64,000 nt of DNA. It comes from an uncultured Eubacteriales bacterium (GTDB lineage Bacteria > Bacillota > Clostridia > Oscillospirales > CAG-272). Position 1 is the first letter of the stretch, and each line of letters begins with the position of its first letter. Shown piece by piece: positions 16,919 to 25,691 of this stretch. The notes under the pieces are model-generated. The model saw only the letters and a program-made list of their open reading frames with translations, was not told the origin of the DNA and did no database searches. Made by a program: the position numbers and the translations under genes. The stretch lies in contig URPL01000006.1 of assembly GCA_900549725.1 (NCBI GenBank), positions 14,217 to 78,216 of the forward strand, read 5' to 3'.

Positions 16919-17484
16919 TTTTCCGCGTCCTTTTCCGTCGGAATCTCGCCCTCTGCGCTTTTCTTTTTTTCGTCCTTAACGCAGAAAAGCGGGTCCTTTG
17001 CTTTTGCATCGAAAAACAAAAGATAAAGAAACAGCACGGCGCACCCGATGCAGACAAAGCTGTCCGCCACATTGAACACGGCAAAATTGATAAACCGCAA
17101 ATCGATAAAATCGGTGACATAGCCAAGGCGAAAGCGATCGATCATATTGCCGATACCGCCGCCGACGATCAGGGCAAGCCCCGTGCAAAACAGCGGGCTG
17201 CGCTTTGCAAAAATCCAAAGGCACACATAAATGCCGAGAATCGCCGCGGTAGAAAGCACCATGAACACCCAGCGGTGATCCTTAAGCATGCCGAATGCCG
17301 CGCCCGAATTTGTGACATAGGTCAGATGCACGACCCCGTCAATCAGCGGCTTTGATTCTCCGTAGAAAAAGTTTCGCACCACAAGATATTTTGTCAGCTG
17401 ATCAAGCGCGATAACGAGCAAAACCACGGCGCTGTAAATACAGCGGCGGAGCCCGGTCGCGTTCTTTGTCTGCGTTTTCTCCAT
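16915..17484 (-). CDS. lspA: Lipoprotein signal peptidase
   Basis: LspA is the membrane aspartyl protease that cleaves signal peptides of diacylated prolipoproteins. The 189-residue sequence shows four membrane helices and the conserved LDQLTKYLV, VTNSGAAFGML, GGGIGNMIDR, TDFID and NVADSF blocks, the last two containing the catalytic aspartates. A charged C-terminal extension of about 25 residues (Lys/Glu-rich) follows the last helix. Its likely local clients include the DUF3048, DUF4358 and SGNH lipoproteins of this window. It is 15 bases downstream of mltG. Confidence 0.95.
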   Translation of the reverse strand: MEKTQTKNATGLRRCIYSAVVLLVIALDQLTKYLVVRNFFYGESKPLIDGVVHLTYVTNSGAAFGMLKDHRWVFMVLSTAAILGIYVCLWIFAKRSPLFCTGLALIVGGGIGNMIDRFRLGYVTDFIDLRFINFAVFNVADSFVCIGCAVLFLYLLFFDAKAKDPLFCVKDEKKKSAEGEIPTEKDAEK

Positions 17485-17499
17485 ATTTTGCGCCCCCCG

Positions 17500-19122
17500 T
17501 CAGTTTTGTGCCGCGCTCTTGACGCGCTGCTTTGCCGCCTCATGCTCCGCATTGGTGCGGGAGAAAATGCTGTGCCCCTCCGCATCTGCGACAAAATAAT
17601 AATACTTCGTATCATTCGGATACAGCGCGGCGTCAATGGCATTGAGCCCGGGGTTGCAGATCGCGCCCGGAGTGAGCCCCGCATAGAGATAGGTGTTATA
17701 CGGGCTGTCAATGGCAAGGTCCGCCTCTGTCAAATCCACCGTATGCTCCGGCAGAACATATTGAATAGTCGCATCGCTCTGCAGGTACGGGAATTTTGCG
17801 GAGTTGGCAAGGCGATTGTGAAAAACGGAAGAAATATCTTCAAATTCATCCACATAGCGCCCCTCCGCCTGCACCATGGAGGCAAGGGTGATCAGCTGAT
17901 CCATGCTGAAGCCCTCCTGTGCCGCTTTGTCAAAGTGGTCATCGGTCAGCTTCTGTGCCGTGTTCTGCAGGAATTTGTCGATCACATCCGCCTCGGAGGC
18001 ATCCTGGAAGAAATAATAGGTGTCCGGGAAGAGATAGCCCTCCAGACGATAGATGCGCCCCTGCGGAAGCGGGTCGGGCAGCTCGTTTAAAAAACGATAG
18101 GTGTCGCCGAAATCATAATTGTTGATCACATCAACAAATTTTTCCCGCGTACCGATGCCCTTGGAGCATAAAAGATCGATAATTTCATCCACCGTATAGC
18201 CCTCCGGCACAGTAATAATGATGGTTTCTCTCTGCTGTTTTGCAACGGTGTTATTAAATGTCTTGATAAATTCCTCATAATTGAGCTGCGGGGAAACCTC
18301 ATAGGTGCCCGGCTCGAAATCAAGCTTGATCTTTTTCAGGCGGATATAGAATTTAAACATCGTCGGGTGCTTAATCAGCCCGTTTTCATGTAAAAGCTTT
18401 GCAACATCGTCAAGGCTCATATATTCCGTGATCTCCACGGTGCTGACGGTATCATCCTTCACAAAGGCAAACACATCGTTGCCCACGCTGATGATAAAAT
18501 AGCTTAAAAAGACAGAAACCACCAAAACCGAAACAATATAGATCACGGCTTTGACAACGCTCGGCACCGTACTGCCGCCGGGTGTGCCCGATTTTGTGTT
18601 CCGGTTTTCGCCGTTTTTCTTTGCGGGCATAGGGTCCTCCTTTTTCGGGGCTGCATTTTTTTGCAGCGGGATCGTCACCGTCGGCGCATCATCCGCTCCG
18701 CATGTTTCGCCCTGTTCCGCTGCTCCCTGCGGTGTGGGCACGGCTTTTGGAGCATTCGATGTCTCCCCGGCAGTCGCAGACGGGATCTGCGAGCGCAGCG
18801 GCACTTGTCCCGGCTCTGCGGAAGCAGTGCGGCGCGGCGGCTGCATTCTTCTTTGTGCGGGCTCTTTTGCCGCAGGCTCGGCCGCTTTCTGCGGTGCAGC
18901 TGGTGTCGGCGCTTTTGGCTTTTGCGGTGCCGCAGGCGGCGCTTCCTTGTGCGGCAAAGCCTTATCGCCTTGCGGGGTGGGAGAGTTTCCGTAAAGATGC
19001 TCCGCCTTTTCCGTCGGCACAACAACATCGCGATATTCCAAATCGCCGAAAATCGAAAGCAGCGGATCCTGCTCACGGGGGGCTTGCCCGCCGTTTGGCG
19101 ATTGTTTCTTTTCTTCACTCAT
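17500..19122 (-). CDS. mltG: Endolytic murein transglycosylase
   Basis: MltG cuts nascent glycan strands at the membrane and is proposed to set peptidoglycan strand length. The 540-residue protein has a long Pro/Ala/Gln-rich cytoplasmic tail (about 185 residues), one membrane helix near 189-211, a LysM-like region (MSLDDVAKLLHENGLI) and the YceG domain. The catalytic glutamate is in LEGYLFPDTYYF; ASMVQAEGR, LQSDATIQYVL and SPYNTYLYAGLTPGAICNPG are conserved. The unusually long low-complexity tail is a feature seen in some Firmicutes. ATG at 19122 follows AGGAGG, 12 bases away. Confidence 0.92.
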   Translation of the reverse strand: MSEEKKQSPNGGQAPREQDPLLSIFGDLEYRDVVVPTEKAEHLYGNSPTPQGDKALPHKEAPPAAPQKPKAPTPAAPQKAAEPAAKEPAQRRMQPPRRTASAEPGQVPLRSQIPSATAGETSNAPKAVPTPQGAAEQGETCGADDAPTVTIPLQKNAAPKKEDPMPAKKNGENRNTKSGTPGGSTVPSVVKAVIYIVSVLVVSVFLSYFIISVGNDVFAFVKDDTVSTVEITEYMSLDDVAKLLHENGLIKHPTMFKFYIRLKKIKLDFEPGTYEVSPQLNYEEFIKTFNNTVAKQQRETIIITVPEGYTVDEIIDLLCSKGIGTREKFVDVINNYDFGDTYRFLNELPDPLPQGRIYRLEGYLFPDTYYFFQDASEADVIDKFLQNTAQKLTDDHFDKAAQEGFSMDQLITLASMVQAEGRYVDEFEDISSVFHNRLANSAKFPYLQSDATIQYVLPEHTVDLTEADLAIDSPYNTYLYAGLTPGAICNPGLNAIDAALYPNDTKYYYFVADAEGHSIFSRTNAEHEAAKQRVKSAAQN

Positions 19123-19158
19123 TTCCGGATACTGCCTCCTTTTCAAAAACACGAATAT

Positions 19159-20070
19159 TCATCGGAACAGCACATAAAGCACAAACAGCAAAATACACAA
19201 AAGCGTTCCCGGGGAAATCAACAGCGCCGCGGTATTGCGCAGCATTCTGAGAAAGCCCGGCTGTGCGGCGGGAGAGGGCGCATTGTCGATTGCGCGGCGA
19301 TAAAACAGCCGCTCTGCCTCCCCGAAGGTCAAAATCAAAAACAAAAGAAGCAAACTGCCCGCCAAAAACACGAAAAAGGTCGTGTTATCCGGTTTTGCAA
19401 CAAATTCCCAGATATACGGCTTCAAAAACAGCGCATACAGGCAATAACAAAAATGCATAATGCCCGAGGCAAGCACACTGCGCGTGATGCAGAAGATCAC
19501 CCCGGTCAGCAGCCCGACCAAAAACGAAACAGGAAATTCATATACGGAAAGCGCTGTCAGCGCATAGTAAAACGAAGAAAGCAGAATCGCCGCCACGGCG
19601 CCGAAGTTTTGTTCAAGCTCCGTTTCTATCACGCAGTGAAACACAAATTCCTCTAAAATCGTCGGCAGAATCGCAAGCACGACCACGCGGAACAAAACGC
19701 TTGCGATATTGCCCTGCGTCTGCGGCAGCACAAAGCCGTAGAGCCGCTCTGCGGCGGAGGCAGTGGTGTAATGCTCAAGCCCCAGGCGCAGCAGCGTGCT
19801 CAGGCAGATCAAAACCACCGTTGCCACAAGGGAAAACAGCACGCCGGAAAAATCGATCAGCCGCACGCGCATGCGCTCAAGCGTCCAGCCGCCCGTAAAT
19901 TTGCAGTAAAAGGCGGCGGGCAGCGCCATGCAGCACAGCAAAAGAATGGTCAGGGAGAGATATTCGCTCCCCGCCGGCAGCAAAAACGATGCGCCGAGCG
20001 CGCTTGCCGCCAAAAGCAGCAGCACCGCAAACGGCAGCACAGGCGTCAGATAAAATTTCTTACCGCCCAA
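19159..20070 (-). CDS. Degenerate CPBP-type membrane protein
   Basis: The 303-residue polytopic protein aligns with the CPBP intramembrane protease family through LPTILEEFVFHCVIE (first motif) and SGIMHFCYC (third motif). The first motif reads EEFVFH rather than EExxxR, and the second motif region (SSFYYALTAL) lacks the FxxxH histidine. It may therefore be inactive or a scaffold. The last hydrophobic stretch ends at the extreme C-terminus. Its start lies 11 bases inside the end of the cyclo-ligase gene and it is followed by mltG. Confidence 0.7.
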   Translation of the reverse strand: MGGKKFYLTPVLPFAVLLLLAASALGASFLLPAGSEYLSLTILLLCCMALPAAFYCKFTGGWTLERMRVRLIDFSGVLFSLVATVVLICLSTLLRLGLEHYTTASAAERLYGFVLPQTQGNIASVLFRVVVLAILPTILEEFVFHCVIETELEQNFGAVAAILLSSFYYALTALSVYEFPVSFLVGLLTGVIFCITRSVLASGIMHFCYCLYALFLKPYIWEFVAKPDNTTFFVFLAGSLLLLFLILTFGEAERLFYRRAIDNAPSPAAQPGFLRMLRNTAALLISPGTLLCILLFVLYVLFR

Positions 20071-20665
20071 CCGCCAGCACTCCCTTCTCCGTCACGATCA
20101 TATCGACATTCAGATCAAACCGCCCGCGCGGCACCTTTTGCAAAATGCCTTCCGCATAGCAAAGCCCGATCTTCACCCCGGAAAATGCGCGCAGGAATCG
20201 ATCGTAATAGCCTTTGCCGTACCCCACGCGATACCCGTCGCGGTCGAAAACAACCCCCGGAATCACGGCAATCGCCAAATCGCGGCTCGCCAACGCTTCG
20301 AAATCATACACGGGTGCGTTTGCATCCGGCTCCGAAAGGCCGTAGCTGCCCGTTTGCAGCTGCTGCAGATCGGTCACAATATGGAATACCATTTTTTTAT
20401 CCGCCACGATACAGCGGGGATAAGCGACGGTCTTGCCGTCGGCAAGCGCCCTTCCTGCAACGGCGTCGGTCGCAATCTCCTCCTCCGTTGCGGCATACAG
20501 CAGCACCGTTTTGGCGCTGCGATAGGAAATGGAGCCGAGAAGGCACCGCGCAATCGCCTCGTCGCGCCGGGCGCGCTCCTGCGCCGAAAGGGCTCTTCTC
20601 TTTGCGCGGTATTCCTCACGCAGATTATTTTTCAGTTCGCGAATTTCAGGATAAAACTCCGGCAT
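20060..20665 (-). CDS. fau: 5-formyltetrahydrofolate cyclo-ligase
   Basis: This enzyme (MTHFS) uses ATP to convert 5-formyl-THF to 5,10-methenyl-THF, recovering folate from its storage form. The 201-residue protein has the family features: an N-terminal basic helix (KNNLREEYRAKRRALS), a Val-Leu-Leu-Tyr strand followed by EEEIATD, and the signature VGYGKGYYDRFL near residue 155 that binds ATP/phosphate, preceded by PGVVFDRDGYR. ATG at 20665 follows GAGAGGA. It overlaps the CPBP gene by 11 bases. Confidence 0.92.
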   Translation of the reverse strand: MPEFYPEIRELKNNLREEYRAKRRALSAQERARRDEAIARCLLGSISYRSAKTVLLYAATEEEIATDAVAGRALADGKTVAYPRCIVADKKMVFHIVTDLQQLQTGSYGLSEPDANAPVYDFEALASRDLAIAVIPGVVFDRDGYRVGYGKGYYDRFLRAFSGVKIGLCYAEGILQKVPRGRFDLNVDMIVTEKGVLAVGR

Positions 20666-20690
20666 ATGATTCCTCTCTTTTTCTGTGCAT

Positions 20691-20749
20691 GCGCCGCCGC
20701 GCGGCGCTTCTTTGGACAACCGCCCTGCATGCGGGCGGCGCGTTTTTTT
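20691..20749. terminator. Two GC-rich hairpins between DJ-1/PfpI gene and fau
   Basis: One hairpin (20691-20707) pairs GCGCCG with CGGCGC; another (20720-20738) pairs CCGCCC with GGGCGG around TGCATGC. The T run (20743-20749) follows the second hairpin only on the plus strand. For the leftward genes it would act as a partial attenuator at most. I see no promoter consensus for fau here. Confidence 0.4.
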
Positions 20750-21296
20750 ATTTTGCTGCAATCAGGGTCGTAAGGCGCAGCTCCTTTGCCGTATCCTCGC
20801 CGCAAAGAAGATGCACAAGCTCCAGCCCGAACTGCAGCGCCACGCCCATACCGCGCGCGGTGATAATGGTATCGTCCACAACCACGGGGCGATCGGTCAC
20901 ATTGGCGTCGGTCAGCATTTTTTCAAGACCGGGATAGCACACCGCGCAGCGACCTGCCAAAATGCCGCGCCTGCCGAGAATAGTCGGCGCCGCGCAGATT
21001 GCGGCGATATAAATGCCGCGCTCCATGGCGTAATCAATGAGCTCATGCACGGTTTTGCTGGCATTGAGGTTTTCCGTGCCCTCGCTGCCGCCGGGCAAAA
21101 TCAGCATTTCAAGCGAGGGAGAAAACTCCGTTTGCTCCTCGGTAATATCCGCGCGCACCTGAATTCCGTGCGCCCCGGTGATCACCTCGCCGCCGATGCC
21201 GACGGTATACACCTCAACGCCGGCACGCCGCAAAAGATCCAGCGGCGCAAATGCCTCCACCTCTTCAAATCCGTTTGCCAAGCAAAGATATACCAT
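20748..21296 (-). CDS. DJ-1/PfpI family protein
   Basis: The 182-residue protein is a class I glutamine-amidotransferase-like fold of the DJ-1/ThiJ/PfpI group. The nucleophile elbow AICAAPTIL carries the reactive Cys, and the N-terminal FEEVEA carries the acidic residue that activates it in DJ-1 proteins. Possible activities in the family include glyoxalase III, deglycase or chaperone; none can be chosen from sequence. ATG at 21296 follows AAGGAG and is one base after the tmk stop codon, indicating co-transcription with ftsK-tmk. Confidence 0.87.
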   Translation of the reverse strand: MVYLCLANGFEEVEAFAPLDLLRRAGVEVYTVGIGGEVITGAHGIQVRADITEEQTEFSPSLEMLILPGGSEGTENLNASKTVHELIDYAMERGIYIAAICAAPTILGRRGILAGRCAVCYPGLEKMLTDANVTDRPVVVDDTIITARGMGVALQFGLELVHLLCGEDTAKELRLTTLIAAK

Positions 21297-21297
21297 G

Positions 21298-21987
21298 TCA
21301 ATTCTCCTTTTTGATACAATCCTGTAAAAGCGGCTCTGCCGCTGCCAATACATCATCGGCAATGCTTTGCCTTGTGCGGATCTCTCCGTTGCTGCTGCAA
21401 TGGATTTCCGTCCAGCCAAGCTTTTTGCTTGCATAGCGCGCCGCCTCATAACAGCCCGCAAGATAGGCGTCGTCCGTTTCGTGAATATCCATTTTCCGCC
21501 CGGTCTGCTCCGCGCGCGCCTCAATCAGCCCGCGGGATATGGCAGGCTCAAGGCACAGATACACGGCAAGATCGGGGCGGGGCAGACCGAGACGGTCAAA
21601 TTCAAAATCCCAAAGCCATTGCAAAAAGGCATCCCATTCGGCGTGCGGCATTTTGGAGAGCTGATGCACGGCGTTTGCCGTGGTATAGCGGTTTGCGATT
21701 ACCACCGTATCCGCCCTTGCAAGATCCGCCCGCCAATCCGTCACATAGGAAATATAGCGATCCACGGAGAAGAACACGGATGCCGCATACGCGCCCGTAT
21801 CCTGCGCATGCGCGCCGAGTGCGCCGGAGAGATACAGCTCCACCGCCGCCGCGCTCTTTTCGCCGTAGCGCGGAAAGGAAAGCATCCGCGTGCGAATGCC
21901 CCGCTCCGTAAGCGCCTTCTGCAAAAGGCGTGCCTGCGTCTCTTTGCCGGAGCCGTCCAGACCGTCGATCACCATCAATTTGCCCAT
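21298..21987 (-). CDS. tmk: Thymidylate kinase (dTMP kinase-like)
   Basis: Tmk phosphorylates dTMP to dTDP with ATP. The 229-residue protein has a P-loop, GLDGSGKET, followed by a helix, FPRYGEKSA (phosphate/sugar binding) and SVDRYIS. The motif that usually reads DRY..S near residue 100 is NRYTTANAVHQ, so an Asn replaces the first Asp. This is a thymidylate-kinase-like variant that I believe occurs in several Clostridia; dTMP specificity is likely but not proven. It starts 3 bases after ftsK. Confidence 0.85.
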   Translation of the reverse strand: MGKLMVIDGLDGSGKETQARLLQKALTERGIRTRMLSFPRYGEKSAAAVELYLSGALGAHAQDTGAYAASVFFSVDRYISYVTDWRADLARADTVVIANRYTTANAVHQLSKMPHAEWDAFLQWLWDFEFDRLGLPRPDLAVYLCLEPAISRGLIEARAEQTGRKMDIHETDDAYLAGCYEAARYASKKLGWTEIHCSSNGEIRTRQSIADDVLAAAEPLLQDCIKKEN

Positions 21988-21990
21988 GAT

Positions 21991-24717
21991 TTACTCCTTT
22001 GCTCCTTCGCTTTGCGGGTCGCGCCGCAGCTTGCGCTCCATCCATTGCGCTTCGCTGATCAGCACGGCGCGGGGCTTTTGCCCCTCCGGCGGGCTGACAA
22101 TGCCCATTTGCTCCATGCGGTCAACCAGCTTTGCCGCGCGCCCGTAGCCGAGTGAGAGACGGCGCTGAATCAGAGAGGTGGAAATTTTCCCGCTCTCCAC
22201 CGCAAGGGAAATAGCATCGTCCAGCATGGGGTCTTCCTCAGCGCCATCCTCCGCGTCCTGCGCGCCCGCGCGCTTTTTCTGCCCGCACAGCTGCGCTTCT
22301 TTTTCAATGCTTTCCATCACCTCGTCGCGATAGGAGGCGCCGCCCGCGTTCTTCTTCAAAAAGTGAATCACGGCGTCGATCTCTTTTTCGCTGACGAATG
22401 CGCCCTGCACGCGCTGCGGCTTGGAGGCACCGACCGGCGCAAAGAGCATATCGCCGCGCCCTATCAGTCTTTCCGCTCCATTAAAATCAAACACAACACG
22501 CGAATCCTGTTGGGAGGAAACCTTGAAGGCAATGCGGGAGGGAATGTTTGCCTTGATCAGCCCCGTGATCACATCCGTGCTCGGCCGCTGCGTGCCGATG
22601 ATAAGATGCATGCCGGCGGCGCGCGCCTTTTGCGCAAGGCGGCAGATGGATTCCTCCACATCGTCCGGCGCGGTCATCATCAGATCGGCAAGCTCGTCTA
22701 TCACAATCACGGTCTGAGAAAGATGCTCTTTTTCCGGGTCGTTTTCCGTGATCTCATTGTAGCCTCCGATGTCACGCATGCCGACATCCTCGATCAGCTC
22801 AAAGCGCCGCTCCATCTCCGTGACAGCCCAGTGCAGCGCGCCCGCCGCCTTTTTCGGGTCGGAAACCACGGGAACGAGCAGATGCGGCAAGCCGTTGTAA
22901 ATATTGAGCTCAACCTTTTTGGGGTCGATTAAAATCAGCTTCATTTCCTGCGGCGTCGCCTTATACAAAAGGCTTATCAGTACCGCATTGATGCAAACGG
23001 ATTTTCCCATGCCGGTCGCGCCGCAGATCAGCAAATGCGGCATTTTGGCGACATCGAAATAAACCGGCGCCCCTGCGACATCCCTGCCAAGGCATGACGT
23101 CAGGCGGCTTTTTGCGCTGCGGAAGGCATCACTGTCGATCAGATCGCGCAGATACACGGTGGAGACCACCCGGTTCGGCACCTCAACGCCCACCGCGCTC
23201 TTGCCGGGGATCGGCGCCTCAATGCGCACGCCGGGCGCCGCCAGATTCAACGCGATATCGTCCACTAAATTTGCGATCGCCCGCACACGCGTGCCCGCTT
23301 CGGGCACCAGCTCATAGCGCGTGATCGTCGGCCCGCGGGAGACATTGATGATCCGCGTACGCACATGGAAGCTCTCCAGCGTCTGCACGAGCTTTTGCGC
23401 ATTTTCCTGCAGCTCCGCGCTGCTGTCAAGATTCAGATCGCTCGTGCCGCGCTGCAGCAGCGAAACGGGCGGAAAACGGTAGCCGTCCGCCTCCTGTGCC
23501 CCCGCCTTTGCGGCGGGCGGCGCTTGTTTCTTCGGCTTTGCCGCGGGGGCAGCTTCTTTTTCGGGGAAAGCGTCTTTTTCGGCAGCCGCATCGCCAAGCG
23601 CGCTGCGCTCCACCTGCAGCGTCATATCGACCGCCTGCGGAGAAAGCGCGGAGTGATAGCCGGATTTGCGGTCGTATTTATCCGTCATTTCCACATCCTT
23701 TGGGTTGGCAAAAATCGCGCCGAGATCGATCTCGCCCGTAGGGACCTCGGTCGGCTCCGGCTCGATCTGCTCCGCCGGTTCGCTTTGCGCCGCAGCCTCC
23801 TGCGCTGTTTGCGCCGCGCCCGCCTCAAAGGCTTCCTCAAACACCGCCTGATCGATCAGCGTACCCTCTTCAATGGGTGCCGCCTGTTCGCGGCTGCCCG
23901 TGCCCTGTTCTTCGGCAAACGATGCCTGTCCGATATCGTCGGAATAAATATTGGGATCGATGCGCCCCTTGCTGCCGCGCGGATGCGGCTTTGATGCCGC
24001 TGCGGAACAGCTCTCCCGCATTGCGGCAATTTCTTCTTCTCTGCGGCGCAGCTTTTCGGTTTCCATCTGCCGCGTCTTTTCGATCTGCTCGCGCTCACGA
24101 GCGCGGTTTTCCTTGCCGCGCGCCATGCGATAGCGCAGCGTGACCCAAAGATAGCGCGGGGTGAGCCCGATATAAAACAGCGCCGAGAGCGCAAAGGCAA
24201 AACAGGAAATAATCCATGCGCCGGCAGGACCGACCAGCTGCAGAAGCGCCGAGCCCGCGAACCCGCCGACAATTCCCCCGCCCTGCAGCTGCTTTCCCGC
24301 AGCATAGTGCACCGGGGCATCATATACGATTTTCCCGCCGCCCGTGCCCAGCTGCAAAATCACGCACAGCATCAGCATGGAAAGCAGGGCAAACACAAAT
24401 TTATAGCCGCGCGCACCGTGATCGACATCCCTCCGCCAAAAAAATCCGCACAGCACAAGCTCCGCGCAAAGCCAGAACGCTCCGCCGCCGAGCAGCCCCG
24501 TCGTCACATCGCGCAAAAAAACGCCGACCGACCCCGTCAGATCGGGAAAAAGCAGGCAGATTAAAAGAAAGATCCCGCCCGGAACGAATACATACGGCAA
24601 AATCTGATGCACGGCGCTGTCCGAGCGACGGCGCCCGCTGCCGCGCACCGCTTTTTTCTTCGCGGGGGAAACGGAAACGGTTGTCCCTTTTCCTTTTTTC
24701 TTTTGTTTTGCAGCCAT
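21991..24717 (-). CDS. ftsK: DNA translocase FtsK/SpoIIIE
   Basis: A 908-residue septal DNA pump that moves chromosome ends through the closing division or sporulation septum. Order: basic N-tail; four or five membrane helices (residues about 38-190); a coiled, Gln/Glu/Arg-rich and then Pro/Ala-rich linker (200-415); an alpha/beta motor with Walker A GATGMGKS near 566-573 and Walker B VIVIDELADLMM near 671; and a C-terminal winged-helix gamma domain (SLIQRRLSLGYGRAAKLVDRME) that reads KOPS/SRS-like sites. Walker A has Met where Ala is commonest. ATG at 24717 follows GGAGG. It is the first gene of the ftsK-tmk-DJ-1 unit. Confidence 0.96.
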   Translation of the reverse strand: MAAKQKKKGKGTTVSVSPAKKKAVRGSGRRRSDSAVHQILPYVFVPGGIFLLICLLFPDLTGSVGVFLRDVTTGLLGGGAFWLCAELVLCGFFWRRDVDHGARGYKFVFALLSMLMLCVILQLGTGGGKIVYDAPVHYAAGKQLQGGGIVGGFAGSALLQLVGPAGAWIISCFAFALSALFYIGLTPRYLWVTLRYRMARGKENRAREREQIEKTRQMETEKLRRREEEIAAMRESCSAAASKPHPRGSKGRIDPNIYSDDIGQASFAEEQGTGSREQAAPIEEGTLIDQAVFEEAFEAGAAQTAQEAAAQSEPAEQIEPEPTEVPTGEIDLGAIFANPKDVEMTDKYDRKSGYHSALSPQAVDMTLQVERSALGDAAAEKDAFPEKEAAPAAKPKKQAPPAAKAGAQEADGYRFPPVSLLQRGTSDLNLDSSAELQENAQKLVQTLESFHVRTRIINVSRGPTITRYELVPEAGTRVRAIANLVDDIALNLAAPGVRIEAPIPGKSAVGVEVPNRVVSTVYLRDLIDSDAFRSAKSRLTSCLGRDVAGAPVYFDVAKMPHLLICGATGMGKSVCINAVLISLLYKATPQEMKLILIDPKKVELNIYNGLPHLLVPVVSDPKKAAGALHWAVTEMERRFELIEDVGMRDIGGYNEITENDPEKEHLSQTVIVIDELADLMMTAPDDVEESICRLAQKARAAGMHLIIGTQRPSTDVITGLIKANIPSRIAFKVSSQQDSRVVFDFNGAERLIGRGDMLFAPVGASKPQRVQGAFVSEKEIDAVIHFLKKNAGGASYRDEVMESIEKEAQLCGQKKRAGAQDAEDGAEEDPMLDDAISLAVESGKISTSLIQRRLSLGYGRAAKLVDRMEQMGIVSPPEGQKPRAVLISEAQWMERKLRRDPQSEGAKE

Positions 24718-24836
24718 GGGAATTCCTCCGTTTCACATTCCTTTTGCATGAAAATTTTGCCCTGCGGGAAAACTGAGACAGAAAAGCTTTTTCGCCGCGC
24801 GGGAAATGGGCAGACGTACGCATGATAATTTAATAC

Positions 24837-24865
24837 AGTATACCACGCCGCGCCCCTAAAATCAA
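24837..24865 (-). promoter_or_regulatory. Promoter of ftsK operon
   Basis: On the minus strand TTGATT (24865-24860) and TATACT (24842-24837) are 17 bp apart, about 120 bases upstream of the ftsK start. The rest of the 175-base divergent gap to the TSUP gene has no other clear element. Confidence 0.65.
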
Positions 24866-24892
24866 GACATTTATTAAAGAAGGTTTGGAAAG

Positions 24893-25318
24893 ATGCGTCG
24901 TTTTCTTTGCGATTTTTTTCGCAATTTCTTTGTTTTTTCCCCGAAGACCGGGGAAGGTGTGCTGTTTTTGGCAAGCGGCATGCTGGGCGGCTTTCTGTGC
25001 GGCTTTTTCGGCACGGGGGGCGGCATGGTCATCGTTTTGGCAGCTCTGTTTTTTTCAAAGCGGGACGAAGCCGAGATCTATGCCGCCACGGCGGCTGCGG
25101 TCGCCCTTTTTTCCATGGGAGCGCTTGCGGTGCATCTTTTTCGCCGGGTGCCGCAATGGGGCGACGTGGTGCATTATTTTTTGCCGGGGCTGCTCGGCGG
25201 TGCCGTCGGCGCCCGCCTGCTGCCGCACATGCCGCGGGGGGCGCTGCGCGTTTTGTTTTCTCTGATGCTTTTGGCAGGCGGCGCACTGATGCTGTATCGG
25301 GGGATCTTTCATGCTTGA
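24893..25318 (+). CDS. TauE/SafE (TSUP) family protein, half-size, first of pair
   Basis: A 141-residue, about four-helix membrane protein matching one half of the TSUP family. The glycine-rich helix GMLGGFLCGFFGTGGGMVIV is the hallmark repeated motif. TSUP transporters (about 250 residues, two inverted halves) export organosulfonates, sulfite or similar anions; the substrate here is unknown. The next gene encodes another half, starting 8 bases before this one stops, so the two products may assemble as a heterodimer. The binding site is GAAGG. Confidence 0.8.
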   Translation: MRRFLCDFFRNFFVFSPKTGEGVLFLASGMLGGFLCGFFGTGGGMVIVLAALFFSKRDEAEIYAATAAAVALFSMGALAVHLFRRVPQWGDVVHYFLPGLLGGAVGARLLPHMPRGALRVLFSLMLLAGGALMLYRGIFHA

Positions 25319-25691
25319 TTTTTGTCTTTCGCTGCTGCTCGGGGTTGCGGCGGGGCTCGGCGTCGGCGGCGGCGGGCTGCTTGTTCTTTATCTTGCGGGG
25401 CTTTGCGGCATGCCCCCCTATACGGCGCAGGGCATCAATCTTTTGTTCTATCTTTGCGCGGTGCTCGGCGCTTTTCCCGTGCATATTAAAAAGCAGACGC
25501 TGTCTTGGCGCCTGCTTTTTGAGCTCTGTATTCTCGGCGTGCCCGCATCGCTGCTCGGGGCGCTGCTCGGCGCGCACATACCGCAAAGAGCGGCGCGCAT
25601 TGCCATGGGTTGCTTTTTGCTTGCCGGGGGGGTGCTTGCGCTGCTCTCTCCCCTGCTGCAAAAAAGGCGCGGCACACCTCCTCAAAGCTGA
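25311..25691 (+). CDS. TauE/SafE (TSUP) family protein, half-size, second of pair
   Basis: The 126-residue membrane protein begins with MLDFCLSLLLGVAAGLGVGGGG and shows the same glycine-rich entry helix as its upstream partner, then three further hydrophobic segments. It overlaps that partner by 8 bases in another frame, so the pair is translated from one mRNA with probable coupling. A single frameshift could fuse them into one normal-length TSUP protein, but each half has its own start and binding site. Its 3' end overlaps the converging radical SAM gene by 10 bases. Confidence 0.8.
   Translation: MLDFCLSLLLGVAAGLGVGGGGLLVLYLAGLCGMPPYTAQGINLLFYLCAVLGAFPVHIKKQTLSWRLLFELCILGVPASLLGALLGAHIPQRAARIAMGCFLLAGGVLALLSPLLQKRRGTPPQS

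Noticed and set aside
24893..25691. Assembly frameshift in a single TSUP gene
   Set aside because: Each half has its own start codon and plausible binding site and the junction has no homopolymer, so I annotated two genes while noting the alternative.
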